Part shown: positions 18,501 through 25,973 of the stretch, piece after piece
Layout of the letters: every line of letters begins with the position of its first letter
Numbering within the stretch: the first letter of the stretch is position 1
DNA from: Streptomyces sp. SM1
GTDB taxonomy: Bacteria > Actinomycetota > Actinomycetes > Streptomycetales > Streptomycetaceae
Direction of reading: 5' to 3'
Assembly (NCBI RefSeq): GCF_002910825.1
Contig: NZ_NEUB01000853.1
Location: forward strand, 1 to 44,854
DNA: 44,854 nt
Notes under the pieces: generated by a model
What the model saw: only the letters and a program-made list of their open reading frames with translations
Database searches by the model: none
Told to the model about the DNA's origin: nothing
Translations under genes and position numbers: made by a program

Positions 18501-21162
18501 CGGCCTGCCAGACGTCGATGCGGCGGGCGATCTCCTGCTCGGAGAGATCCATGCGCTTGACGACGGCCGACCACAGGAACTCGGCACGGCGGGCGGCATC
18601 GCGCAGCCTGGTGAACTGCGAGCGGGCTTCCTCCTTGGGCTTGCGGGTTCTGGGATTGAGTTTGGGGGTTCCGTCCTTGTTGAGGTGGGCCAAGCTGCGC
18701 TTGGGACGCTGGAGGATGCCTTTCTTCCAGACGACGAGCTGCTCGATGTCGGCCTTGGCCAGGTCCTTGGCCTCCTTGGAGCCAGTGACCGCAGCCCAGC
18801 CGGGGCTCGGCAGCAGGAACTGGTGGATCGCGCCGTCGGGCAGTGGCTGCGACTCGCCATCCTGGAGGAAGGGCAGCGGCGTCGGTGCGAGGGCGCCCTT
18901 CGCCTTCAGCCATGCCTTGTCCGCGCTGGCGATGTCCTCACTCGCAAACACGGCGCGGCGGGCGCCAATGAGGGAGTTACCGCGGCGCAGGTGCAGGCCG
19001 AACCAGGGGGCACGCATGCCGGGATGCATGGTGTTGAGCCACAGCGACACCTCGGCCAGTTCGACTCCGGTCGCGTTGAGGTCGACGCCGTACGCGTTGT
19101 GCAGCGCGACGTACGCCTTGACCTTCTGTTTCTCGGTGATCGCGTCGGCGGCGGGGATGGTGATGCCGAGTTCGTCCTGGCGGCGGCGCAGGTACTCGTC
19201 GGCGACCTGATTGATGGCCTCGTTGAGGAATGCACCGGAGCCGAGGGCGGGCTCACAGATCTTGTACTTCAGCAGCTCGGCGGCGCGCGTCCTGATGGCG
19301 TTGCCCTGTTCGTCGCGCTCCTGGTCGAGGCGGTTCTTCAGGGTGAGTTCGACGGTGGCCTTGGTGAGGGACTCGGGGGTGTAGTACGAGGCGGTGGTCT
19401 CGCGGGCGCGGCCGGCGAGCCGGTAGGCGAAGGAGCCCCGTTCGTACCTCTTCACACCGCGCAGGCCCTTGCGGGCGTCGTCCTCGCTGTAGTGGACGAG
19501 GCTCTTGTCGGGGTACTGGTCCTGCTTGCGGGAGGGGATGAGCCAGGAGCCCTGCTCGGGGTCGCCGCCCTTGGCCACCTCGCACAGCTCTTCCTCGGCG
19601 ATGATGCCGGTGTAGGACATCAGTCCCTCGTAGACGGCTCCGAGTTGGTTGATGCCCAGGTTGCGGTACGAGATGAAGCCGCCGCGCTCACCACGCTTGC
19701 CCTTCTTCATGGTGAGCAGGCGCAGCACCTCGTGCAGGGCCTCGTTGCGCAGGCGCAGGTCGAGCCAGCTCGGGTCGTTGTCCTCGTCGCAGCGCGGGTC
19801 CAGCACGCCCCGGCCGATGAGGCGGATGGCGCTCGGTTCGAAGAGTTCGCTGCGCAGCGCTTCGAAGCGCAGGCCGCGGTCCTCGCTGCGGCGGGCTTTC
19901 TTGGCCTTGCGGGTCTCCTCGTCGTCGCCGGGCTGGTCGTCGTCGGGTTCGGTGCCGTAGGGGCGGTGACCGTAGTTGACCTTGTTGAAGAGGACGTCGA
20001 GGGATTCGTAGAGGTGGAAGCCGTTTCGGGCCTCCTCCTCGACGAGTTCCTCGTCACGTTCGACGAGTTCGCGCAGGCGGGCCATGGAGTAGCCGGCCTC
20101 GTACGAGCCGTCGTCGGCGGGGAGGATGCCCAGTTCGGGGCGGGCTTCGGCGTACAGCAGGAACAGGATGCGGTAGAGGTAGCGCAGTGCCTCGCGGGTG
20201 AGTTCGCGGGCGAAGGGGATCTTGGGGCTTTCGATGTCGGCCGGTGTGACGTCGTTCTTGGGGTCGGCCATTTGGTGCAGGACTTCGTTGGCAATGATCT
20301 CGACTGAGCGCTGGAGGCCGTGGCGTAGTTCGGTGGAGACGCCGGCCGCGTTGTCTCCGGAGGACTTCAGCAGGGCGTCGATCGGTCGGCTGGTGTCGTT
20401 CTCGCCGGGTCGCAGCATGTCCAGGCTGAACAGGGCGGCGATGGTGGCGAGTTCGCCTAGTTGGGCGCGGTCGTTGCGTTCCAGGGCGGCGTCGAGGTTG
20501 ACGGCGAGGTAGCGGCCCTCGCTCCAGGCGTGGCGGTCGGCGAGCAGGAGGACGCCGCCGCACAGCAGCAGGACGAAGCGGGGGTGCTCGCCGCCGGCTT
20601 CGCCGAGTTCGCTCTGGAACAGCCAGGAGGCCAGGGCCGGGCCCGTCTCGTACGCTTCGCTCGCGCCGACCCGGAAGGGGGTGAGCAGGCGTCCGGCGCC
20701 GTCGGCGTTCAGAGCGCTGTCGTTGTCTGCTGCCCAGCCGCAGTCGAGGGCGATGATGCCGTGGCCGTGGTAGGCGACGGGCAGGGTGTGGTCGCGGCCG
20801 GCGCGGTGCACGGTGAGCTCTGCTGGGGAGGTGTCGTAGCCGAGGGCGCGCAGGACCATCTGGTGCCATTCCGCGAGCCGTTTGGTCCACTCGGGGTTGT
20901 TGTGCGTGTTGAGGCGGGCGTCGTCGTCGGTGTCGGCCTGGGTGGTCTGGGCGAAGTAGCCGCGCAGTTCCTCGGCGAGGTAGGGGGTGCGCAGGGTGCG
21001 CAGCAGTTCGCGCGGGGTCCGGCGGGGGTCGTTCTCGTCGCCCTCGCGCTGTGCCCAGGTGGTGAACAGGCCCTTCTTCAGGTCGGTGCCGAGTTGTTCG
21101 GCGAAGTAGTGCGCCGAGAGGTATTCGCCGCGGTTGGTGAAGGAGTCGAAGTCGGTACTCAC
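15568..21162 (-). CDS. Large N6-adenine DNA methyltransferase (DrmMI/PglX-like)
   Basis: A 1864-aa protein that would transfer a methyl group from SAM to adenine in DNA. The SAM-binding motif is EPALGSGAFLNEA (~638). It is followed by LWLNTMHPG and LRRGNSLIGARR, as in PglX and Eco57I-type enzymes. The catalytic motif is NPPWVRPRW (~1173), with a probable target-recognition region after it. About 530 residues separate motifs I and IV. They include a charged low-complexity linker (~1020-1110, with SKKSSPKKSAAKP). The N-terminal 600 residues are not recognised, and no clear PD-(D/E)XK nuclease is seen, so it looks like modification only. GTG 21162 overlaps the upstream helicase stop by 4 bp. It probably marks host DNA for the operon's helicases. 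Confidence 0.88.
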   Translation of the reverse strand: MSTDFDSFTNRGEYLSAHYFAEQLGTDLKKGLFTTWAQREGDENDPRRTPRELLRTLRTPYLAEELRGYFAQTTQADTDDDARLNTHNNPEWTKRLAEWHQMVLRALGYDTSPAELTVHRAGRDHTLPVAYHGHGIIALDCGWAADNDSALNADGAGRLLTPFRVGASEAYETGPALASWLFQSELGEAGGEHPRFVLLLCGGVLLLADRHAWSEGRYLAVNLDAALERNDRAQLGELATIAALFSLDMLRPGENDTSRPIDALLKSSGDNAAGVSTELRHGLQRSVEIIANEVLHQMADPKNDVTPADIESPKIPFARELTREALRYLYRILFLLYAEARPELGILPADDGSYEAGYSMARLRELVERDEELVEEEARNGFHLYESLDVLFNKVNYGHRPYGTEPDDDQPGDDEETRKAKKARRSEDRGLRFEALRSELFEPSAIRLIGRGVLDPRCDEDNDPSWLDLRLRNEALHEVLRLLTMKKGKRGERGGFISYRNLGINQLGAVYEGLMSYTGIIAEEELCEVAKGGDPEQGSWLIPSRKQDQYPDKSLVHYSEDDARKGLRGVKRYERGSFAYRLAGRARETTASYYTPESLTKATVELTLKNRLDQERDEQGNAIRTRAAELLKYKICEPALGSGAFLNEAINQVADEYLRRRQDELGITIPAADAITEKQKVKAYVALHNAYGVDLNATGVELAEVSLWLNTMHPGMRAPWFGLHLRRGNSLIGARRAVFASEDIASADKAWLKAKGALAPTPLPFLQDGESQPLPDGAIHQFLLPSPGWAAVTGSKEAKDLAKADIEQLVVWKKGILQRPKRSLAHLNKDGTPKLNPRTRKPKEEARSQFTRLRDAARRAEFLWSAVVKRMDLSEQEIARRIDVWQADPTDPEYAFLQHPEQAVPKEKVLEDLFNAVDTPYWRLKKVMDAWCALWFWPADKAGLLDGTDGEYTARANVVSGADSLSALLGGVPMTGEQPEAHAVAAPVAAEEPTSVVAESAAVPAPRFAEAVALFSLGPEQTSFEDLDPDVKGDEAVQEREEADPERAAESTQKSKKSSPKKSAAKPRVPERRPVVPLKDLEDWLEFLEAMLGTADLPQGDQGTLIDSFTSLPDLKAFEETLPGFMGMDAGNPEDRFPWLREVRDIAEEQGFLHWELEFALVFAQNGGFDLQVGNPPWVRPRWNESAVLAEHEPWFELEAKASTAEKERRRREVLGKEKARRYVLGELTNTTAQVAVFGSPQMYPLLTGTQPDLYRAFMSQVWAHMSADGTAGMVHPDTHFTGDKEAALREAAYRRLRIHGDFFNPGHRFFPKPVGESSHFGVHVYGNPGEIDFGHLSWLVSTDVLRLSPQHDGSGEGPGIRYRGGPYDERPHRARVVRVDRHQLSIWQRLLDAADQPVEQARLLFPVSTAEAAAIEALADYPVRLGQLEPPITRGYDESLAKKNNLIEYNQPDPNTGQEYQPDRWHRVVLKGIQLGVATPVFKRHDANTNDPYGADLVNLAPDFVPSTEYVRAKGRNREYLADQERWIDRRALSRLRASEKAVARARRKVAHNDHIPEEQVTPEKIDAVLMERARRRYVVFPRLAWRRQVAPDTERALYAALVPPGTAHIHAVHSLAMSDHHLTALVAGFWASLPLDYFLRVTGRGDLQVKGAKAMPAPTLNHPLASALLLRTLRLNCLTAAYADLWRDLYDPTWSTGEPWARDWPGLSPLNDVTRDWRPETPLRTERARRSALVEIDALVAVWLGMDADALIAAYRGRFPVLQKYEAVTWFDADGWKIAGNARTIGQRQSKDSWKLFEPYRTAVEKGQDPVDAPVPEGYRAPFYQAKREDEMREAHAHFKARLDRAVADGKWDPVNQEVPKP

Positions 21163-24100
21163 TGCTGCCTGCCCCCTTCAGCGGCGGTGGCGGTGGTCGC
21201 GGTGGGTTCGAGGACGGCCAGCAGGCGCAGCATCGGTTCGCCCGCCGTCTGAAGGGACTTGACCAGTTTCAGCCGCCGCTTCGCGGTCCGGTCGAGTTCG
21301 GCCTCGTTCGGTCGGGCGCTGGCGAAGAGTGCCTCCTGCCGCCATTCGGCCACTCGGTCGCGGTGAGGTTTCAGGGTCGCCTCGATCTGCTTGCGGTACA
21401 CGGCTTCCCGCTTGGCGAGGTGCCGTTCGGCGGCATCGATCACCGCGGGTACGAGTGCGCTGAGGCCGGGCATGTCGCGGGGTGTGGCGCGGCCGGGCAT
21501 GTCAGGGCTGATGCCGTAGCGCTCCAGCAGTTCGGGGGTGAGCGGCTCGACGTCCGGGTTGTCGGGCAGGCCGAAGACGGCCATCCATTCCACGACGGTG
21601 GGCTTGCCCAGGGCGTTGGAGTAGATGCCCTGGACTAGGTACGTCGGGGTGGTGACGGCGGCGGCGAGTACGGGCGCCTTGTGCCGGCCGATCTCGACCA
21701 GCACCTTGTCGGTGAGCCAGTCCAGCACCGGGTGGACGTCGGTGACGTAGGAGACGTTCGGCCACTGGGACTCGGTGGTCTCGCGAGCGGCGTTCAGGCG
21801 CTTGACCGCGAGCTGTTTGGAGAAGGTGACGCGCATCCGGGCCGGCTCGTCCTTGCTGGGCAGGATCTGCTGCTCGTTCAGGTACGACTTGGGCAGTGCC
21901 TTGAGCCGGTACAGCAGGTCCGCCGGGGGTTCGAAGGCGATGGTGCCGTCCTTGTCGCGGCGCAGGGAGAGCATGTCCTCGGGGTTGGGGCGGCAGACCT
22001 GCCGCAGTGCCTCCTCGAAGTAGTCGGCCGTGGACGCGAAAAGCTTGGGCACCTCGGCGCGGGCTACCTCGGGATGTTCGTGCACGGCGCCCACCTGGCC
22101 GAGAATGCCGGTGAGGAAGGCGGCTGCGCCCTGCTGGGACTGTTTGATGGACTCCTCGACAGTGCGGCCCGCGATCAGGTCCTGGGTGAGGCGGTTCTCC
22201 TCCTCCTTGGCCCTGTACAGGCCGGTGATAGCCTCGGCCGACCCTTCGATCCGGTGGGCCTGTTCCTCGCGTCGGAGCAGCTTCTCGCCCACCAGGCGGT
22301 CGTCCAGGGTGCGCGGCTCGCCAGTGGTCTCGTCGGTGCGCCAGGGGATGTCACTGGTGAGGACCAGCGCGCGGAACTCTGGCTTGTGCTTCTGCCCGTA
22401 GCGGTCGATGCGGCCGTTGCGCTGCTCGATGCGGATCAGGGACCACGGCAGGTCATAGTGCACCAGGTGGTGGCACTGCTGGTGCAGGTTGACGCCCTCA
22501 GAGGCGACGTCGCTGGTGAACAGGATGCGCACAGGGTCGTCGTACAGCCCGAACTTCTCGACGATGTCCTGCTGTTCCTGGTCCGTGGTCGCTTCACGGT
22601 GCATGACGAGAACGGCACCGCCGAAGCCCAGCCAGGGCTTCTTCTGGTCGGGGCTGGTGGTGTGGGCGAAGCCGAGGGCGGCCGGCACGGTCTCCGCCAG
22701 CCACCGCAGGGTGGGGACACTCTCGGAGAACACCACGGCCCGGGTCTCGGAGCCAGGGCCGACTCCCATGGCGCGCAGTTCCTCGACTAGGGCTCCCAGC
22801 TTCGCCGAGTCGCCGTCCTCGATCTGCTCCGCGAGGTGCTGTAGGTCGACCAGGGCGGCCCTCTCCACCGCCTGCGCCGCTTCGCGTACGGCCGGGTCCT
22901 CGGGCCGCATCCGCCGCTTGCCGTTGCCGGACTTCTCGGGCGGCGGGTTGTCGATGTTCCCGATCCGGGTCTTGACCGTCTCCAGCAGGGCCTTGTGGGA
23001 GGACAGGAACGACTTCAGCAACCGGTACGGGACAAGCTGATGCCGGCTCGCCGACGGTGCGTCCGGGTCAGCGGGGATCCAGCGGGTGGCCAGCTCCTTG
23101 AAGACCGCGAGTTCATTGGCAGACGCAGGCACGTGGATGGGCCGGGAAGGGCCCCTGTCGGCCCACTGGGTCTCCTTGAGTGACTCCCGGACCTCCGGAG
23201 AGGTCTTCGTACGCCGGATGTAGAGGTGCCTGAGATCATCGACCTCATACTTCGACGGGTTCGCGATCGCCGCTTCGTCCAGCATCCTGACGAGTTCGGC
23301 GAAGGAGGAGGCGTCGCCGTTGTGCGGGGTGGCCGAGGCCAGCACCAGCGCGTCGGTCTTGCGGGCCAGCAGACGGGCCAGGTCGTTGTTCTTCGTACCG
23401 CGGTTGACCAAGTTGTGCGACTCGTCGATGACGACCGCGTCCCATTCCGTGTGCTCCAGGTGGTGCGCGTACACGTCGCTCTTCAACGTGTCCACCGAGA
23501 TGATCACGCGCTTGAAGTAGGCGAACGGATTGCGACCGGCGGGGATGTCCCGTTGCACCCGCTGGATACCGGTCGAGTCCAGGCGCACCAGAGGGATCCC
23601 GAACCTGGTCCACAGCTCCCGCTGGAACTGTTCCAGGACGTGCTGAGGCGTCACCACCAGGATCCGTTCACCGCGCCCACGCCGGATCAGCTCCGCCAGC
23701 AGGACTCCGATCTCCAGGGTCTTGCCCAGGCCCACCACGTCCGCGATCAGGATCCGGGGCTGCGCGTTCTTCATCGACAGCGCCAGCTCTGCCGGCCGTA
23801 GCTGGTGAACCTGCTGGTCCATGAGGAAGTTGTCCGCCAGCGCCAGCCCCTGCTCGGTCTGCGGCAGGGAGGTCTTGCGCATGACCGCTTCGAGGAAGAG
23901 CCGGGACCGGAGATGGTTCGGCGAGTCGTCCGGCACGAGTTCGGTCTCGCGTGGATCCAGCCGCTGTACGACGTCGAGGCGGTCGTAGAACACGGCATCC
24001 ATGCCGCGCACGAACGGCGACACGCCAGTGACCTCAATCATCCACCCGTCGCGTTGCGTAAGCGTGCACTTGCGCACCAGCCACAGATCCTCACGGATCA

Positions 24101-24215
24101 GCACCTGCGCGCCCGGTGCGTACCCGCCCGACAGCACCTGCTGCTGGCCTGTCTCCTGCGACAGACCCTCCTCCGGCCCCCGGGCGCCCGGCACCGCCTC
24201 ACTCTGACCGCTCAT
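21159..24215 (-). CDS. SNF2/HepA-type helicase (DrmD-like)
   Basis: A 1018-aa protein. After an N-terminal region with a small beta domain (GAQVLIREDLWLVRKCTL), the SNF2 motor shows DVVGLGKTLE (~154-163), DESH in VVIDESHNLVNRG (~262), LASATPHNG, and the C-terminal lobe with SDVASEGVNLHQQC and QRNGRIDRYGQ (~600). This matches the HepA/DrmD group that leads class 1 DISARM operons next to the methylase. It should translocate on double-stranded DNA with ATP hydrolysis. I chose ATG 24215, which follows GAGGCGGGA; GTG 24356 would add an arginine-rich stretch without a ribosome site. It overlaps the methylase start (GTGA) and lies 162 bp downstream of the kinase gene. Confidence 0.87.
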   Translation of the reverse strand: MSGQSEAVPGARGPEEGLSQETGQQQVLSGGYAPGAQVLIREDLWLVRKCTLTQRDGWMIEVTGVSPFVRGMDAVFYDRLDVVQRLDPRETELVPDDSPNHLRSRLFLEAVMRKTSLPQTEQGLALADNFLMDQQVHQLRPAELALSMKNAQPRILIADVVGLGKTLEIGVLLAELIRRGRGERILVVTPQHVLEQFQRELWTRFGIPLVRLDSTGIQRVQRDIPAGRNPFAYFKRVIISVDTLKSDVYAHHLEHTEWDAVVIDESHNLVNRGTKNNDLARLLARKTDALVLASATPHNGDASSFAELVRMLDEAAIANPSKYEVDDLRHLYIRRTKTSPEVRESLKETQWADRGPSRPIHVPASANELAVFKELATRWIPADPDAPSASRHQLVPYRLLKSFLSSHKALLETVKTRIGNIDNPPPEKSGNGKRRMRPEDPAVREAAQAVERAALVDLQHLAEQIEDGDSAKLGALVEELRAMGVGPGSETRAVVFSESVPTLRWLAETVPAALGFAHTTSPDQKKPWLGFGGAVLVMHREATTDQEQQDIVEKFGLYDDPVRILFTSDVASEGVNLHQQCHHLVHYDLPWSLIRIEQRNGRIDRYGQKHKPEFRALVLTSDIPWRTDETTGEPRTLDDRLVGEKLLRREEQAHRIEGSAEAITGLYRAKEEENRLTQDLIAGRTVEESIKQSQQGAAAFLTGILGQVGAVHEHPEVARAEVPKLFASTADYFEEALRQVCRPNPEDMLSLRRDKDGTIAFEPPADLLYRLKALPKSYLNEQQILPSKDEPARMRVTFSKQLAVKRLNAARETTESQWPNVSYVTDVHPVLDWLTDKVLVEIGRHKAPVLAAAVTTPTYLVQGIYSNALGKPTVVEWMAVFGLPDNPDVEPLTPELLERYGISPDMPGRATPRDMPGLSALVPAVIDAAERHLAKREAVYRKQIEATLKPHRDRVAEWRQEALFASARPNEAELDRTAKRRLKLVKSLQTAGEPMLRLLAVLEPTATTATAAEGGRQQ

Positions 24216-24377
24216 GAGTCCCGCCTCGACGCCCAACGTCCGCTCCCATCCTTCACGCTCACGGCGCCCCCGACGCCGCTCGTCCCGCACCCGCTCCATG
24301 TGGCCTACGGGCGGTGTCCGTCCCGCCGCCGAGCACACGTCCCCCAAGCTTCTCACCAGGCACCGACAGCGTGACCG

Positions 24378-25559
24378 TCACAGCACGGCATCGACCGCGT
24401 ACTGCTCCCGCAACTCGTCGGCCACCCGCTTCGACGCTGGCGGCCGACCGCCGGCGGACCGGGACGCGCGCCTCATTTCCGCGGGCGCGCCCTGACCCGC
24501 CGCAGAGGCGGCATCCGGTTCGCCCTGGGCCGCCTGTTTCGCGTCCCCCGTATCCGGCTCGTCGGCCTGAGCACCTTCCCGCGGGCCGTCGAGTGGCGAG
24601 TCCGGGCCCGCACTCTCCGAGATCTTGACCTGGTCCTCAAGGAGCTTCTCGAACGACGGCGACAGCGGATCCTTCGCCGCGTCCGGGGTACCTCCGGCGG
24701 TTGTCCTCGCGATCAGCGCGAGCCGCGCGTCGGCCGGCGTCATTCCGGCGGACTTCACCAGCGTTGTGCACTCGCGTGCGACAGCACCGAGTGTCGGCCG
24801 GTCCTCAGGGGCATAGGCGAGCATCGACGCGATCAACGGCCGGAGCTCCTCCGGAACGCCGCTCAGATCCGGGCCGATGGCGGGGTTGGCCACCTGCATG
24901 GCGACCGCCTCCCACGCCGCACCGTCGTACGGGTAATGGCGAGCCGCCGCGTACAGAAGGACAGTGCCCAGCGCGTACACGTCCGCCGCAGGCGTCACCT
25001 TCGGGTGCCCGCTCGCTTGCTCAGGGGGCATGCACCGCACCGTTCCGATGATCATGCCGCTGTGTGACAGGGACTCCTTCGCGGCGTCCATGAACGCGCC
25101 GAGCCCGAAATCGATGATCATGGGTCCGTCCTTGCCCATGATGATGTTCTGCGGCTTGAGATCCCGGTGCAGCAGCTCTGCGGCGTGTACGGCGCTCAGC
25201 CCTTCGGCGAGCAGCGCGCCGAGACTGGCGACCAGCGGCAGGGGCAGGATGCCGCCCTCGTCCACGTAGGCCAGCAGCGTGCGTCCCGCTACGTACTCCA
25301 TGGCCAGCCACGGCCTGTCGGCGAAGGGGTCGGCGTCGAGGAAGCGCGCCACCCTGTTGGTGCCGATCACGGTACGTGCTATCAGCGCTTCCTTCTCGAA
25401 CCGCGCCCGCGTGAGCTCATCGAGCTTGTCGCTGCGGATCAGCTTCATCGCCACGGGATCTCCGCCCGGGGTATAGGCGAGGTACACCTCCCCCATACCG
25501 CCCGAGCCCAGCTCCTTGGCCACGGTGTATCGGCCGATCCGCTCGGGCGTCCCCGTCAT
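24378..25559 (-). CDS. Ser/Thr protein kinase heading the DISARM-like operon
   Basis: A 393-aa cytoplasmic kinase. Visible motifs are the glycine loop GSGGMGEVY (18-26), Lys39 in VAMKLI, HRDLKPQN (131-138), DFG (150-152) and PPEQ in place of the usual APE (178-181). The last ~100 residues are acidic, Ala/Glu-rich and probably disordered, with no membrane segment or sensor domain. ATG 25559 was chosen because the kinase fold begins at once and GAGGAG lies about 12 bases upstream. It is the most upstream gene of the minus-strand operon, 162 bp before the SNF2 helicase, with no terminator between. Pgl (PglW) and some methylation-linked defence systems also carry a kinase, so a regulatory or abortive role is plausible but inferred. 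Confidence 0.87.
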   Translation of the reverse strand: MTGTPERIGRYTVAKELGSGGMGEVYLAYTPGGDPVAMKLIRSDKLDELTRARFEKEALIARTVIGTNRVARFLDADPFADRPWLAMEYVAGRTLLAYVDEGGILPLPLVASLGALLAEGLSAVHAAELLHRDLKPQNIIMGKDGPMIIDFGLGAFMDAAKESLSHSGMIIGTVRCMPPEQASGHPKVTPAADVYALGTVLLYAAARHYPYDGAAWEAVAMQVANPAIGPDLSGVPEELRPLIASMLAYAPEDRPTLGAVARECTTLVKSAGMTPADARLALIARTTAGGTPDAAKDPLSPSFEKLLEDQVKISESAGPDSPLDGPREGAQADEPDTGDAKQAAQGEPDAASAAGQGAPAEMRRASRSAGGRPPASKRVADELREQYAVDAVL

Positions 25560-25654
25560 CTTCTGTTCAGCACTCCTCACGCATGCCCATACGCCCACCA
25601 GCTCAGGGTCCGGGGCGCCTGTCAAGCGTAGTCGCTCATGGTCTGGGGCATGGG

Positions 25655-25843
25655 CTGTCATGGCTGGAATCGGTGCATCACGAGTTCGAGGCACTGATCA
25701 AGGAAAAGCTGGGTGCTGAGGCGACCGAGTCGATCGACTGGCGGAACCCGCGGATGGTCTGTATCGCGGCCAGCTTCTCCCACCACGACCGGGTCGCCGT
25801 GCACCGTCTGCGCAAGCCGATCGACCTGGTGCGCTACCGCATC
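25655..25843 (+). pseudogene. DUF5655-family gene fragment (middle segment only)
   Basis: These 189 bp align without gaps to 4568-4756, with about 17 differences counted by eye (~91% identity). They encode SWLESVHHEFEALIKEKLG through to LVRYRI. The 5' part is absent, and the frame runs into unrelated sequence after 25843, so no functional product is expected. Both family fragments lie upstream of, and divergent from, a minus-strand Ser/Thr kinase gene, and they are direct repeats flanking the 21-kb block between them. Confidence 0.8.
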
Positions 25844-25878
25844 ATTTTGACTGCACACAGCTCAGCCTCCGCACCCGG

Positions 25879-25919
25879 CGGCTTGCCCTCGCGCCCCCTG
25901 GGCGCGCGAGGGCAAGCCG
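25879..25919 (-). terminator. Strong hairpin after the Gabija-like operon
   Basis: A perfect 16-bp stem (25879-25894 with 25904-25919, CGGCTTGCCCTCGCGC and its complement) has a 9-base loop. It lies about 55 bp past the stop of the minus-strand helicase gene at 25974 and is the probable end of that transcript. It could also block read-through into the DUF5655 fragment and the kinase region. Confidence 0.7.
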
Positions 25920-25973
25920 GAGCCTGTCGGCTGTGCGACTGCCGAACGGGACCACCGCGGCGCGCTTCAGGGG

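Noticed and set aside
6480..25559. BREX or Pgl assignment for the large operon
   Set aside because: A PglX-like methylase and a kinase are present, but no PglZ phosphatase, PglY/BrxC ATPase or BrxA/BrxB was found; the SNF2 and DUF1998 helicases fit DISARM better.
25620..25625. TTGACA on the minus strand as -35 of the kinase operon promoter
   Set aside because: No acceptable -10 sequence lies 16-19 bases downstream, so a promoter is not supported.
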